A stretch of DNA of 64,000 nucleotides from Pachyseris speciosa (GCA_016490735.1 JAEMWC010000272.1:327501-391500); one strand, 5' to 3'. Positions 44,878 through 56,840 are shown, counted from the first letter of the stretch. Notes: generated by a model not told the origin, from the letters alone. Numbers and translations are program-made.

Positions 44878-46950
44878 GTCGTGTTTCATCCACAAAGCTC
44901 AATTCCGGGGTTTCTGCGCAACCGCTAACTAATTATAACAACTCACAACAGTAAGAATGATGCCCGTTACGCATCGGAAAACGTCGATTCACCTTGTGTC
45001 TTTGAAGTCTGAACAACTAATGTGTTGAGAGAAGTGTCTATACGAATGTTTGCAAGTTTAACAGCGAGAAGAAAGCTTTGAACATGACCAAACTGAACTC
45101 CAGATTTTTTGAATTAGACTGCCGTGTTTGCCCGTGGCGGCTCCATACTAAACTAATTTTGAGTGGGACATTTTGTTGAATAACTCAAGCACGGGTTTCA
45201 TACACCCCTGAGACTTTAACAGGTAGTTAATTTACTATTTTCCCACAATATCTCAATTTCTGGACATTAGTTTTTGAATAAGCGATTTCAGTTTTTACTT
45301 GCGTGATGTGAAACTGACCGCAGAAACCTTACTCTCTTTCTTATGTTTCCAATTACCTATTTGTAAAGTTTCACTCTGCTGATTATCTTTTTCCCCTCAC
45401 ATTTCACCGAGACTCCATTGACGTTTACGCGAAAAATCCTACATCGTTCGATAAGCGTTTCTATGTTTGTCCAAAAGGGAAAATATATCAAGATGTATTC
45501 ATTTACATCAAGGTTGGCATATCTATGTCAAGATTTGTATACATGTAATTCAAGATTTGAATATACATATCAAGATTTATGTACACGTATCAAGAGCCAC
45601 ATGCGAGTACATCAAGTCTAATAAATGTTTATCAAGTTCCTCATACAAGGATCGACAAGCGAATATTATGTTAAAGTTCGCATACCTACATCAAGATTCG
45701 TATTTATACATCAAGATCCTTAGTACATATTTTATATCAAGTTTTCTGTGTCGAGATTATGATCGGCTTGTATGAAGTACTAAGTCAAATGTTTGCCTGG
45801 CTACTTAGCTCCATAAAAATCGCACTAAAGCCGCAGGTGAAACGAAGTGAACGGTTAGCAGTTTGAGCCAAATCAAGCAAACACCCCCCTCTGTCGTCTC
45901 CGATCCGTGACTTCGAAATATTAACTCTAGGTTTGATCTCCAATTGGCATTTCAAACTGGTTACGTCGTCGAATCAATGTCTTTGAAGAAACTCCAAGAA
46001 TTTTTGCGGTATCCACCAACTTGAAGGACTCTTCCACAGCCGTTCTACAAGATCCTTGTTGACAGTGTTCCACGGCCGGCCTGCTGCCTGACCCGTGTAT
46101 TCTACAGGACAGTCAACTGAAAAAAGGCTCTCTGACACTTTCATCATTTTATCTGGATATAAAATAGCTTGCCTGTAACGATCATAAGGCCCTTGTAAGT
46201 TCGTCAATGTCTTAAAGAAACTGATCGGAGGAACCAAGTGATACAAGCCTGCTTGAAATCAAACCAAGAGTTGATATTTCGAAGTCACGAAGACAACAGA
46301 GACGATTTGGCTCATAGTGCTGACCGTTCGGCCCTTCAGTTGCTCCGTGCATTGAGGGTTCTCAGAAATTCCTCGAAAAAGTGCTCGAGATCGGTATCAC
46401 ATGAGACATTTCACTTCGTTTCACCTGCGGCTTTAGTGCGATTTTTATGGAGCTAAGTAGCCAGGCAAACATTTGACTTAGTAATTCATACAAGCCTAAA
46501 ATAATATCGATGTAAAAATCTTGATATAAATATGCAAGGATCTTGATGTATAAATACGAATCTTGATGTAGGTATGCGAACTTTGATATAATATTCGATT
46601 GTCGATCCTTGTATGAGGAACTTGATAAACATTTATTAGATTGATTGATTGATTATTATTAGATGGTCCAGAGGTCGTTGCTACTGCCTCTGATACAGAT
46701 AGCCCGCGCGGGCTTTTTTTTTTTTTTTCGTTTCTCTTTTTTTCTTCGTTTATAAGTATTTTTTACAAGTATTATTATTATTGTTCTCAATGGTTGAGCT
46801 GTAAAGCAATTTTGTAATTTTAAAGGGATATAGGTAATTTTAAAGGGATATAAGGGTCTATGGATATACACTGTAAAGAAATAGACTCCAACACAAAGCG
46901 CTATGCGTCCGACGTAAGAGACAGACTTCTATCATTTTGTTTAGTGCCAA
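44878..46950. repeat. dispersed ~1-kb repeat, second copy split by an insertion
   Basis: Left part 44878-45470 and right part 46655-46950 match 9915-10500 and 10555-10920 in order and orientation. The extra 1.1-1.2 kb between them is the composite inverted-repeat element. Confidence 0.75.
45480..46650. mobile_element. composite inverted-repeat element with ATCAAGAT minisatellite arms
   Basis: Arms 45480-45853 and 46411-46650 are complementary. They include an ATCAAGAT-type minisatellite, ATAAATGTTTATCAAGTTCC, and GTTTGCCTGGCTACTTAGCT followed by CTTTAGTGCGATTTTTATGG in complement. The middle holds an open frame on minus (45974-46246, PVEYTGQAAGRPWNTVNKDL) and one on plus (46238-46456), neither recognised. 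Confidence 0.7.
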
Positions 46951-46984
46951 ATGAGCTCTTTGCAGGATGTCTGTCACGTTATTT

Positions 46985-47750
46985 GAGAGGGGCGCTTACT
47001 TGCTGTTTTGGCCAAGGGAGAGGGAGCTTAATAGAGTGAACGCTTATTCAAGGAAATACGGTAGGTGTAGTTATTAGCTACAGTGCCCAATTAGTTGGTC
47101 TATGGCCAGCTAGTAACTGACACATTAATTAAGTTATCATTTATCATTCATTCATCAAAGAAACAATACTGTAGGTAACATGTGCAATTTTTGGTTGTTA
47201 GAAGTTCTGTACACATTGTATGTAGAAAGTGTTTGTTTTGTCATTCTGTAAATAATGTATGAAAAATTCATTAAAAAAAACATTTCAAAAGAAACTAGAT
47301 ATGTTATAGAGCTAAATATTAAATTGTGTGCTTCCAGAAATCCCATTCTTATTCCCGGTTTGGTAATTATCTTGCCAAAATGAACTCTGTCAAAATTTTT
47401 CTTCATGAACACAATTGCGAGCAAACATGAAAAACAAAGGCAACTTTCAGCGATAAAATAAAAAGTGCACGTAATTGAGTAAGGGGAAGAGAAATCAAAT
47501 ATGTAAGTTTCTGAGAGTGCTACTCCAAACTTTCTTGGCCAGGTGAAAAGAAACTTGAGACTCGGTACCGGTAATAATTCAGTTTTTTCTAACATACATG
47601 TACACTGTACATGTGTTATTCCTTTTGTTATGAGCGAACTGAGAATCGTTTTACATCTTTTTTGTGTTGTATTCAAGTCTGTGTTTGTTTGTAGTAAATA
47701 TCCATAGATATCCCTATCAAAGTATATCCTATGAAATTGCAAAATTGCTT
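46985..47750. other. no gene called
   Basis: A 202-codon open frame on minus at 47155-47763 is hydrophobic, without family signal or splice context, and is judged chance. Confidence 0.4.
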
Positions 47751-47751
47751 T

Positions 47752-48131
47752 ACAGCTGTCCATGGCTGCTAATGCTTGGGCTCAATCTTTGCTTTGGTAG
47801 ATTTAAGGGTAATGCCCGCTACCTTGTGGCCTTAGTGCCTTTTGAGTGGCTTCAGCTTACTTGATCACATTAATTTGTGAAGTATCCTTGTCACTCCAGC
47901 CACATCCCACAAGCTTTATGTTTTCATTGCTTGTTTTATTGATATGTGGGTACTTGAGCCTGAGCATTAGCTATGCCATGCTGATGAGGCCTAACAAGGC
48001 CAAAACAGCTGTCCATGGCTGCTAATGCTTGGGCTCAATCTTTGCTTTGGTAGATTTAAGGGGTAATGCCCGCTACCTTGTGGCCTTAGTGCCTTCAGCT
48101 TACTTGATCACATTAATTTGTGAAGTATCCC
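47752..48131 (+). mobile_element. retrozyme-like tandem repeat with hammerhead ribozyme
   Basis: The unit starting ACAGCTGTCCATGGCTGC is present at 47752 and again at 48005. Period is 253 bp measured at the predicted cleavage site. The second unit is truncated at 48131. The two share about 125 bp with a one-base and an 11-base difference. A type I hammerhead lies at the unit junction. Confidence 0.7.
47954..48038 (+). ncRNA. type I hammerhead ribozyme, core base G12 mutated
   Basis: Core CTGATGA at 47981-47987. Stem II is GGCC 47988-47991 with GGCC 47998-48001 around loop TAACAA. Then AAA where GAA is expected (48002 is A for G12), a 2-bp stem III (AC/GT, loop AGCT), and cleavage triplet GTC ending at 48013. 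Stem I is long: GCCATG/CATGGC, AGCATTAGC/GCTAATGCT and TTGAGCC/GGCTCAA with small internal loops. Loss of G12 should strongly reduce cleavage by this copy. Confidence 0.75.
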
Positions 48132-48159
48132 AATAGAAAAAATAGACTGTGGAAGATGC

Positions 48160-48235
48160 CACTGCTATGAGTCAAACCCAGGCTATCTACATCAGAGGTG
48201 GAGACAATGACCACTGGACCATACACACTTGAGCA
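48160..48235 (-). repeat. tRNA-like SINE head
   Basis: The minus strand has TGGTCCAGTGGTCATTGTCT and a B-box-like GGGTTTGACTC 50 bp later. Degraded. A SINE-tail-like TATATAGCGCCATCTTCC follows at 48660. Confidence 0.4.
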
Positions 48236-48789
48236 TGTGTAATGAGGTGGAAATACATGTAGTTTATTTAGTCCAAATGACTAAGCACATATTTGCTCTC
48301 ACCAATCGATGGATATTTCTGCTGACTTTTTGAGAATGGAAAAGTTTATCAAACAGTTTAGGATTCAAGATAATATTATGGTTTGAGAAAACTTCGAAAT
48401 GACTCATCAAAGCATCTTTTGCAGAAAAAAGAAAGGAACACAAATGAAGGTGAGCTTTGACAACATTTTTCCAAGTTGGCCAAACAATACAGTGGTGCAT
48501 TTTGGACTACTCAAATCATGTGCACAACATGTGAAAATGACTGGGCCCATTCCTGCACTTGGTGCCTTATGGCCCAAGCAATAAAAGACTTCTAGAGTGC
48601 TTTTAGTCCATTCATAGATATCCATAAACAAAATAAATGAATAAAAAAATAAATATACATTTATATAGCGCCATCTTCCATTAATTGTGCTGGTGCTTTA
48701 ATAAAAAATATTAATTTTAAAAATTAATAAAGAAATGTAAATTACAAAATTAAATTAATAAATCAAAAGTAAACAGATCAAAATTAATG

Positions 48790-49061
48790 CTTCCTTTAAA
48801 AAAGTGTTCACTTTAGATTAAAGTTCTCCAGAATCACAGCTTCTAATACATGTAATCTGGTAGAGAGTTCCATAAAAATGGGAGAGCAGCAAATGAGACC
48901 ATGATAGGTTTTAAGGAGGCTCGAAAGGGTTTTTTTGACCGTGCCGAGAGTGGATCCCCAGGTATACATGAGCAAATTATCCATGAGCAAAATGTGCGAG
49001 ATCGTGCATGATAGTACCTGTGAGCATGTGGTAAACAAAATGGCAGTTTCGAGTAATTCAA
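48790..49061 (-). pseudogene. LINE C-terminal fragment
   Basis: The minus strand reads PFLWNSLPDYMY in one frame, the WNSLP box of non-LTR RT C-termini, with SKKPFRASLKP before it. Short and broken. Confidence 0.5.
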
Positions 49062-49499
49062 AATTGCGGTTCCCTCTTTACATGTAGTTTCTGCTACAAG
49101 TGTTGGTTTTCAAAGAAAAACAGGAAAATTTACCACTTGAAAAATTAATCAGAAAAAAGTGTAAGTAGAATAACTCTTGCTGAAAAGGGACAGAAAAGAG
49201 TATTTAAAGAGCGAGAAGAGGATGGTCGAGTCGACAGCTCTGCAAAATGCATGAAAAGTCCAATGATTGTGAAAAGAGTCTCTTTCTGTCAGTATGATCC
49301 AGAAGCTGGCAGATGCTGGTTTGTCCTTTAGTTCACTACAAGCTCTTTACAAGAAATGTGGCATCAATGGGTTGTATGGAGTACTGGCATTGGCACCAAC
49401 AATGAAAACGACTTGTTGAATTCACCAAAAGTGATATCAAACAAGAGAATTATCTCCACAAAACTTTGGTATTTCCATCAGTCGTATCGGTAAGCAGTC

Positions 49500-51100
49500 T
49501 GAGTCTTAAATATAATGAGTATCTTCTGTAAAGTTTAAATTGACAAGAGACAGTGAAAACTTTCAGAAACGTTCATGCTCACTGAATTAGAACGAGGGAA
49601 ATATCATTCTATTCACTTTGACTCGTCCTTGCAATGATGAGCCTTTGAGTCAGCGGTTGTTCAAAACGTGTCACTGGAAATAAAAATGTGAGCTAAAATC
49701 GCAAAAACCGGAAATAAAGTTAATGTTAGATTTGGTCAGCTAAGTTATATCAAAAGTTAGCTCGGTGACCTACCCTGACTTTTTGTAGACAAATAAGATT
49801 CTTGATTTTGCAATCTTAAGAAAATTCCCAACAACAAAAAATTATCTAGTGGAATTTTTTCTCATCCTCCTACAGCTTTTTCATAAATAACTCAAGTTCT
49901 ACTAGATAGTTTGTTTTCATATCACTTGTTAGGTTAGAGGGTCTTTGAGCAGCGCTATGCTGGGACCCCACAAGAACCCTTGAAAAATTGCCTGACAGTA
50001 GTACTACATGTATGCAGATATCAAAACGTTGCCCTTCTGAAAGGATCGTCAGTGTTGTAATAATTATTTCTCCATTGGACACCCACTGTCACCTGTGGAA
50101 AACCCTTTTGAGCCTCCTTAAGACTAATTTACATGTAGCTGTTTTTTACACTTTAGATGGTTTTACCTAAGGGGTTTGGGATGGATGATACTACAACAAA
50201 GCGTTGGCAATATACAGGCATGCAAATTCATTGAAGTTGCCAGTCATTTTTTCCTTGATTTGTTTTTTACAAGGCTGTCCTTAGTTTTATACACAGTCAG
50301 GGCAAAAAACTTCCACTCAACTACGCATCCGAGATGACTATCATGGACAAGTGGACTTCCAACAGTAGTCATCCAACCATGCAAGTAGAATTTATCACAA
50401 AAATTCAACTTGTTTTTTACTGAAATCTGAGTTTTCCAAACATCTCTGATTTCATTGTTTGTGATGATTTTTATGTGTCATCTGTACGTAAACTGTGCAA
50501 AAGACATGAGAATGAATTTCAAGCAATATTTTGAAGATGTGATGGCAAAAAATTAAGAATTCTTTCAAAATTTCTGAAAGGAACTTTTGATTCTTCAAAG
50601 GTTTGAAGGAAGGAATTTTCAAAACCTTGAAAAAGAATATCCTTAATTATTTTGTACCATCAGAATCGTGAGTACAGTGAAGGTGTTTGTTCACACAAAT
50701 CAATGTAAAATGAACAAATCTTGCACTTACACTTTGATTAACTACAAATCCCTTCAAAAACTTGCAGTACTCATAGAAAATTTGAACTGTGTGCAAAATT
50801 TCACGTCTGCCCAAAATTCTGACTGATATTTTGCTTGAAATTTCACGCAGAAATTCACTTTCTAAATTGCTGATACAACAATCAAAATATATAGGAATTC
50901 ACTCTCATGTGTTTTCTACAGTACTGATTTCCGAGAATTTGCACGTTAAGACTGGGAAATCTTTTTTCTCAGATGAATGAGTTTCACTTTTGGACGACTA
51001 AAATTTGAGTTGCACTTGTCCAAAAGATAAAAGTATTTTGCCCTGACAGCCATCCCAAAAAACACTCTTGTGATGGATACACCCTGTTTTGAGATTATTA
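49500..51100. other. no gene seen
   Basis: AT-rich. Only short open frames on both strands. A stretch at about 49200-49440 reads weakly like protein (LYKKCGINGLYGVLALAP) but contains stops and is not assigned. Confidence 0.4.
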
Positions 51101-51124
51101 TCATTGCTATTATTACAGCAATTG

Positions 51125-51420
51125 GTTCATGCGTCAGCATGTGTTCATTGAGATGTGAAGCACGCAGGAAGTTCGGAGAGCATGAAAGATGCATAAGAGT
51201 TAGCAACTCTAGCTTCTTGAGTGCTGTCCAAACTTCCCAAGTGCTTCATATCTCGATGAATGCATGCTGATGGATGAACCAGTTGTTTGATAACATTTTC
51301 AATATGGTACATGTAGTTTAAATATTGTAAAAAGAGAAATTCCCTCTGCTACGCCTTCAGTGTGCACAATAGGAATATGAAGCATGCTTGTGCAATTGAA
51401 TTTGAAAACACAAATTAACC
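51125..51420. repeat. palindromic MITE family, copy 2
   Basis: Opposite orientation to 395-690. The inner arms GTTCATTGAGATGTGAAGCA and CTTCATATCTCGATGAATG flank AGAGTTAGCAACTCT. Confidence 0.6.
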
Positions 51421-52089
51421 AGCTATGTTATAAAGTAGTTTAGTCAGTATAGATTTAAAATAATCTCTATTGCTGGCATAACTGGCCAGTTTATTACAGC
51501 GGTTACCAGTCACATGCGCCCTCCAATGAATTTTTCCTTATTCAAAAAGTTTTGGTGGACGTCAATCAACTGTATCCATGACAATAGCGGCGTTTCTTTT
51601 AAAAGCAGAGCAAGCGGAGTTTCCGGAACCACTGTTCCACTGTCTATTCATAGAGTATCATAGTTGCTCTTTCACCTTTACTTGACTCGTCGAAAAACAG
51701 AAACTATCCTGGTTGAAACTGAGAAGTAAATCGTTTGAACTCTGCGCCTTTTCATTCGTCTTGCTCACGGGTAATGTTTTGAAGTTGCAAATTTACACAC
51801 AGTGTACAACCACAACAACAGTCCTGAGAACTGAATAATAACCTTTATTACAGAATGAACTACAAAAATTTGACTGCTAATCTCTTGCGGCTTTCAGTAC
51901 CTTTTTACTGTCAATCCCATTTGCCGTATAATTCTGCTAAAGGTTTGCATTGCATACACTTAGCCTGTTTGGTATTCCAACCACACTTGCAACTCATCAA
52001 GATAGAGCACTGGATTACCTTATAGCTAGAAGAATGACAATAATTTCTGCAGCTTAACTAATCTGCATCCATAAAAAGCTGATAAAAAG

Positions 52090-53490
52090 TCAATTTCCAC
52101 ACAGCATGAGACCAACTTTTTCTGCTACCTGATACATTGTATCTTTCACTTCTTTCATTTTCTCTTTAGCAGATCGCTTACAGCTCCAGCTGTGTTTTCG
52201 TACTATCGAAACACCACCTTCTTCACAAACGTTTTCTTCTGCTATGTGATTCAAAGACAGATCCGATGTTGTCTCCACTAAATAACCCTCCATCTCAACA
52301 AAATTAGAAATTACTTTGCTGTAATAACTGAGCGATTATAAACGATCCCAATGGTGACCGAACATAGCCATGAAACTGAAACGAAATGAACAGGACTATT
52401 GTCATGGAAACATTTGATTGACTTCCACCAAAACGTTTGCTAACAATGTTTTAAACGGTTGTTAGTAACATTCACCTACACGTATCAGCTGCACTAACAA
52501 GTGAACTTTTAAAAACATGAAATGTCAGTGTTCCTATCAACAGCAGAAGTAAATGCATCTAAAAATCTCTACCATTCCTTAGAGCTCCTGAAAATCACTT
52601 GAGTTCATGATCAAGTCACTTGTCTGGACTTGTTTTCTTGAATTACACTGTAATTAAGCTCAAGCCCCGGTTAAACGATCAAACACTATCGTCCAAAATC
52701 GTGTTTGCTAAACAGGTTTGTTCTGAACTGACAAACAAGAGTTTGACCAAGTACCAGACAAAGTGAGTCCACAGAACTATTTTTGCGTATTATCGCTGAA
52801 ATTTCGATGTTCTGTGTTTTCAATTTAATGTTTTTCCCGCTCGAGCGAGCTCTGTTGGAGGTGGTTAAACAATCAAACATTTGTTCGTTGAAAATGTCTG
52901 ATCTAGATCAAACTTGGAAAACCGTTTTCGCGCAAAGTTTAGAGAGGTGGCTAAACGGTCGAACAGGTTCTTTCAACACGATGTTGGATGAAAATGCTTG
53001 ATCGTTTAGCCGGGGCTTACTTAATTAGCTGTTGTCTGCAATTTGCGCGCCATTTTTAACTGCCTCCGAACTCAAGTCAATTTTGGCTATTAAAATACTG
53101 TAAACTTTTTCATAAAACTCACCAGAAGCTTTTATCTCCTTTTGTACTATTATAGTGCCATCCAGAATTGTGTAGTCCAACTTTTTGATGAGATCCGGCT
53201 TTCCATCCATCACAGCTTTCATTTCCCTCGGCGGTGTTAAATCTTTCTCGTGGTCGGTCAAAACCACCTCGTCATTTTTTATCGTTTTCTCCACTAATGT
53301 CTCATGTCCCGCTCGCATACTTATGGCGTTATCGACGTTCATAACGACTCTTGAACTCTTTAAGTAAAAATCTGGACTTTCCATCCACTCTTTTGGCGAT
53401 TTTGAGGTTTTCGGTTTAACGGTCTTTCGGCGTTCAGCTCGTCGGCTCGAATGGACGTTCGTTTGCTGCTTGTCCTCTACACTGAAGCTA
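52090..53490 (-). CDS. unrecognised protein, two exons
   Basis: Exon 1 runs from about 53490 (open without ATG to there; first ATG at 53382-53384) to 53123 with donor TCTG|GTGAGT, phase 1. Exon 2 is 52313-52090 (acceptor GCAAAG, stop TGA). Coding sense is strong and continuous. The open frame before the ATG is basic (SSRRAERRKTVKPKTSKSPK). Then come DNAISMRAGHETLVEKTIKN and KLDYTILDGTIIVQKEIKAS, and in exon 2 FVEMEGYLVETTSDLS and KMKEVKDTMYQVAEKVGLML. From the ATG it is about 160 residues; about 35 more are open upstream. No domain or membrane segment is recognised. The intron contains a MITE (52661-53019). A nuclear or cytosolic protein is only a guess from its charge. Confidence 0.5.
52661..53019. 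mobile_element. MITE with AAGCCCCGG termini
   Basis: Ends AAGCCCCGGTTAAACGATCA and TGATCGTTTAGCCGGGGCTT are inverted. It sits in the intron of the two-exon gene. Confidence 0.7.
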
Positions 53491-53696
53491 CTTGTTTACA
53501 ATTATAGATTGAAAAAACGTCCTTCACTCAAATCTTAGCGATATCTTCTTGACTTTTAACCGATTAATGTTCAAATATTTCAGCACAAAATTCAAACGAT
53601 TCACACTTTTCACTGTTTCGAACGATTTGATTTTCCCTCTCTCTCTCATTGGTCACGTGGTCTTCATTTCATGTAGCGGTAATTTATGCCCATAAT

Positions 53697-54290
53697 CAAT
53701 GCCTTCAAAATCACAGGCTTCCCAAGCTCAAAATCTGCATCTGTCCTGTATGGGAGAGCTTGTGTAGAATTGTATGGAAAAGTCACCGATCGTAAAAAAA
53801 AATTGTGTAAATAACTACCTAATTTGAAATAAAGTTTTCCTACCTCAAATGTGTCGCGTACTTGTCTCTTGTGCCGATTTTGAAGCCATTCTGACGCCGT
53901 TTAGTGAAGTTCTGATTCGAAATAGTTGTCTATCCTTCGGCGTCAGAAAGGCTTCAAACAAGTACGCGACACATTTGAGGTAGGAAAACTTTATTATTTA
54001 TTATTGTTATTATTCATTTAATTTTATCTCTTAGTTTTTATTTTAGTCTTGCGTTTTATACATGAGCCCTTGGCTCGGATACCGAGGGCAACCTCAATCC
54101 CACGCAATGCCTTTAATAAATTGATTGATTGATTGATTGACTGATTGATTGATTGATTGATAGTTATTTACACAATTTTTTTTTACGATCTTTGACTTTC
54201 CCATACAATTCTCTATATACACAAGCTGTCCCATACAGGACAGATGCAGAATCGAATTTTGAGCTTGGGGAAGCCTGTGTCAAAATAGGT
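53697..54290. repeat. nested inverted repeat of about 590 bp
   Basis: The outer arms carry CACAGGCTTCCCAAGCTC and TTTTACGATC with TTGTGTAAATAACTA. The inner arms are TTTCCTACCTCAAATGTGTC and GACACATTTGAGGTAGGAAA. Unpaired sequence in the right half includes ACATGAGCCCTTGGCTCGG and a (TTGA)n tail. Confidence 0.8.
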
Positions 54291-54359
54291 ACCCACAGGA
54301 GCCCATAAAAACGTTTGCAATAACCGTTGAATGGAACCGATTCGTAATAGCGTTTATTA

Positions 54360-54768
54360 GGACCTGTTCACATGGAGGTGGGGGACCCCAGGAAGGTCAG
54401 GTACCCCGCCTCGGTGGGGTTACCAAACTCTCCATGCAATCTCTATTAATTTCACGATCGCTTTCACGTGTGAAGTGGGTACCTCACCGAGGCAGGGTTG
54501 CCCGGTCAGCCTGGGCGGGTAACCCGCTTAGCTGAGGTGGGTTTTCTCCATGTGAATGATGGAGGTGGGGTGGGGTGATGTTCATCAGGGCAATTGTCTC
54601 TGAATTCTTTGTTGATATACGTTCAGTTAGCGACCACGCGATAGCATTTTAAACCTCACCCTAGCGCCCCGGGGGCCGGGGTTGCATGTGAAGGCCAACT
54701 CTTTTTGACCAGGGGTAGGTGGGGTACCTCAACTTCCCGGGGTCCCCCACCGCCATGTGAACAGGCCC
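54360..54768. mobile_element. PIF/Harbinger-type MITE, TTA target duplication
   Basis: Ends GGACCTGTTCACATGGAGG and CGCCATGTGAACAGGCCC, flanked by TTA on both sides. GGGGTACC-type motifs repeat inside. Confidence 0.8.
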
Positions 54769-54778
54769 TTAGAAGGGT

Positions 54779-55390
54779 TTGCATGAGAAATTAACGACGA
54801 TAGGAATCAAAGGTAAAAGAAATAAATACCGTTTCACTGAAATATCCCCGATTACACAAAACGTGGCCAGTCATCAGATCATTGGAATCTGTAACACAAC
54901 AGTCATATTTGGGAGTTGTTTTATCAGAGACTCTAAATTGGAAAAGTCACGTCTTGAATGTTAAAAACAAGGCAAACAGAACCTTAGGGTTCGTGAAAAG
55001 AAAACTCCACCATTGCCCAGAACGTGTCAAGGCGCATGCATATATATCGCTAGTCAGACCAACCCTTGAGTATGCGAGTTGTTCCTGGGACCCTTATAGA
55101 GATTACCAGAAGGCCTTACTAGACCAAGTCCAAAGACGAGCAGCCCGTTAGTGCAACGAGAACCGTCTAAAGGGAGCCAGGATGTGTAGCAAGAGCATTG
55201 AACCATCTGAATTGACAACCACTTGAACACAGGAGACGAATTGCCCGATTAGTGTTGATGTATAAAACTCTTCACAACCAAGCTGTACCAGATATTTCAC
55301 CTTGTGTGCAGAGGCAAACGTACACTACAAAAAGGAACTCGCACGCCAAGAAGTTTAAACTGATACAAACATCGTGTGATGAGTCAAAAT
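54779..55390 (+). pseudogene. LINE reverse transcriptase C-terminal fragment
   Basis: Reads SYLGVVLSETLNWKSHVLNV, then ISLVRPTLEYASCSWDPY and LLDQVQRRAAR. These are RT thumb signatures (LGVxxSexLxW, YxsLVRPxLEYAsxxWDP). It breaks by stop and frameshift after 55150. Confidence 0.85.
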
Positions 55391-55422
55391 AGAATAAAAC
55401 GGGACTAGGTGGGTTACACGTT

Positions 55423-55900
55423 TTACGATTCTTCACGTTTATTCATACCGTGGGGTTCCAATGTTCCTGCTAAATCTATTAAAAAGAACTCTCTGGCTTT
55501 TCTGATTGAATCACGTGAGGAGTGGATAAGTTCAAGTGGGATGTCAGTGTAGCAATGATTAGGACAAGAAAGAAAATGTTCGGCAACAGTGGTGGGTTTG
55601 GATTTCATGTTAGTTTTGTCGACACAGCGTATATTTTCTTTGAATCTGTCTTTGAAACGTCGCTTAGTTTCTCCTATGTATTGTAAATGGAAGCGGTTAC
55701 ATTGTATCATGTAGATTAAATTTTTTGCTGTTACAGGTTATGTGTGAAGTGATGTGACGGGTTGCAACTGTGGAAAAGAAAGTGCGGAGTTGTGTAAGAC
55801 CGTTAGTAACGTAAGGACAAGTAGCGCAATCTTGTCCACAGCAAAATGAGCCCGGTGGTAGACTAGTGTTATTAGGAGTCGTGATAGTGGGTAGTTTAGC
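55423..55900 (-). pseudogene. Penelope-like element GIY-YIG endonuclease domain
   Basis: The frame at 55710-55423 reads IQCNRFHLQYIGETKRRFKD, the usual start of the GIY-YIG nuclease of Penelope-like elements, then TTVAEHFLSCPNHCYTD. Upstream on the same strand the zinc-binding-like CCGQDCATCPYV is in another frame; the frame changes at an A-run near 55715. The element is an inactive 3' fragment. Confidence 0.8.
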
Positions 55901-56635
55901 TAGTTACCAGGTACGAGTTTAGTGCTACAGTGTTAGGCAGGACTTGTAGGTAGCGGTCATGTGAAAAATAACAGCAGGAGACAAAGGTAAACTACTCATT
56001 CTTTTCATTCCTTTATTTACTTCCCTCCTACTCAATCGCGTGAGCAGATATTATTCATGCACAGCGCGAAATTGAAGCGGTCTTTCTGACCCTAACAAAC
56101 TCACGTTTTCCATCAGTTCAGAGCATAATATGCACAAAAAAAGTCGCTTATTCACATAGATTGGAATTTCTTTAGAAATCTACTGGCTCCAGACTGGAAG
56201 TAAGCGGAATTTCCCTTGCATCACACCTTTTTGCTCGGATCCGCTCGTTTCATCGCCCTACAATCCGCCCTACATAAAATCGCCCTGGTTCTTATTACCC
56301 TGGTATAAAAATCCACAAGATAATCTCGCAACTCTCGCCATTTGATCAGCCAACACTGTGACAACATCCACGCGAGAACCCACAACGTGTGCGTGGATAC
56401 GCGTAGATATCTGATGTTGTCAGGGTGGCGCAATTTGTTCTAATTTTTTTCTGTTGTTTTATAATTTTATTAGTGCATATCATAACCATTTTTGTTAATT
56501 TTAACAATAACTTGTATTAGAGATGTTTTTAGGATTTTTTAAAAGTAATGTTAAGGGTCTAAAAGTAGTTATATTTTCTTTAACATTGTAATGCGAAGCT
56601 GAAATGTTAAATTGAAATCTGCGCAATGTAAATTA

Positions 56636-56667
<32 letters not shown>

Positions 56668-56840
56668 TGTTTTTTATTTTAGATTTTATCTTTTTTCTTA
56701 GAACGAAAATTTTGAGGGTAAAGCGTTTTTATATCCAAATTTTTTCTAAGGAAAAAAAGAAATAGAATTTAAGGGTTTTTTAAAATTATTTTAGGAAATA
56801 GTAACTATTTTTTAAATACACATTCGTAGTACAATTGTAT
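55900..56840. other. no gene seen
   Basis: AT-rich stretch with (ATT)n at about 56636-56665. The minus open frame at 56221-56433 overlaps a GC-richer block without family signal. Confidence 0.4.

Noticed and set aside
47155..47763. 202-codon minus-strand open frame
   Set aside because: Longest uninterrupted frame in a repeat-rich stretch, but rich in F, I, L, S and Y with no motif; judged chance in AT-rich DNA.
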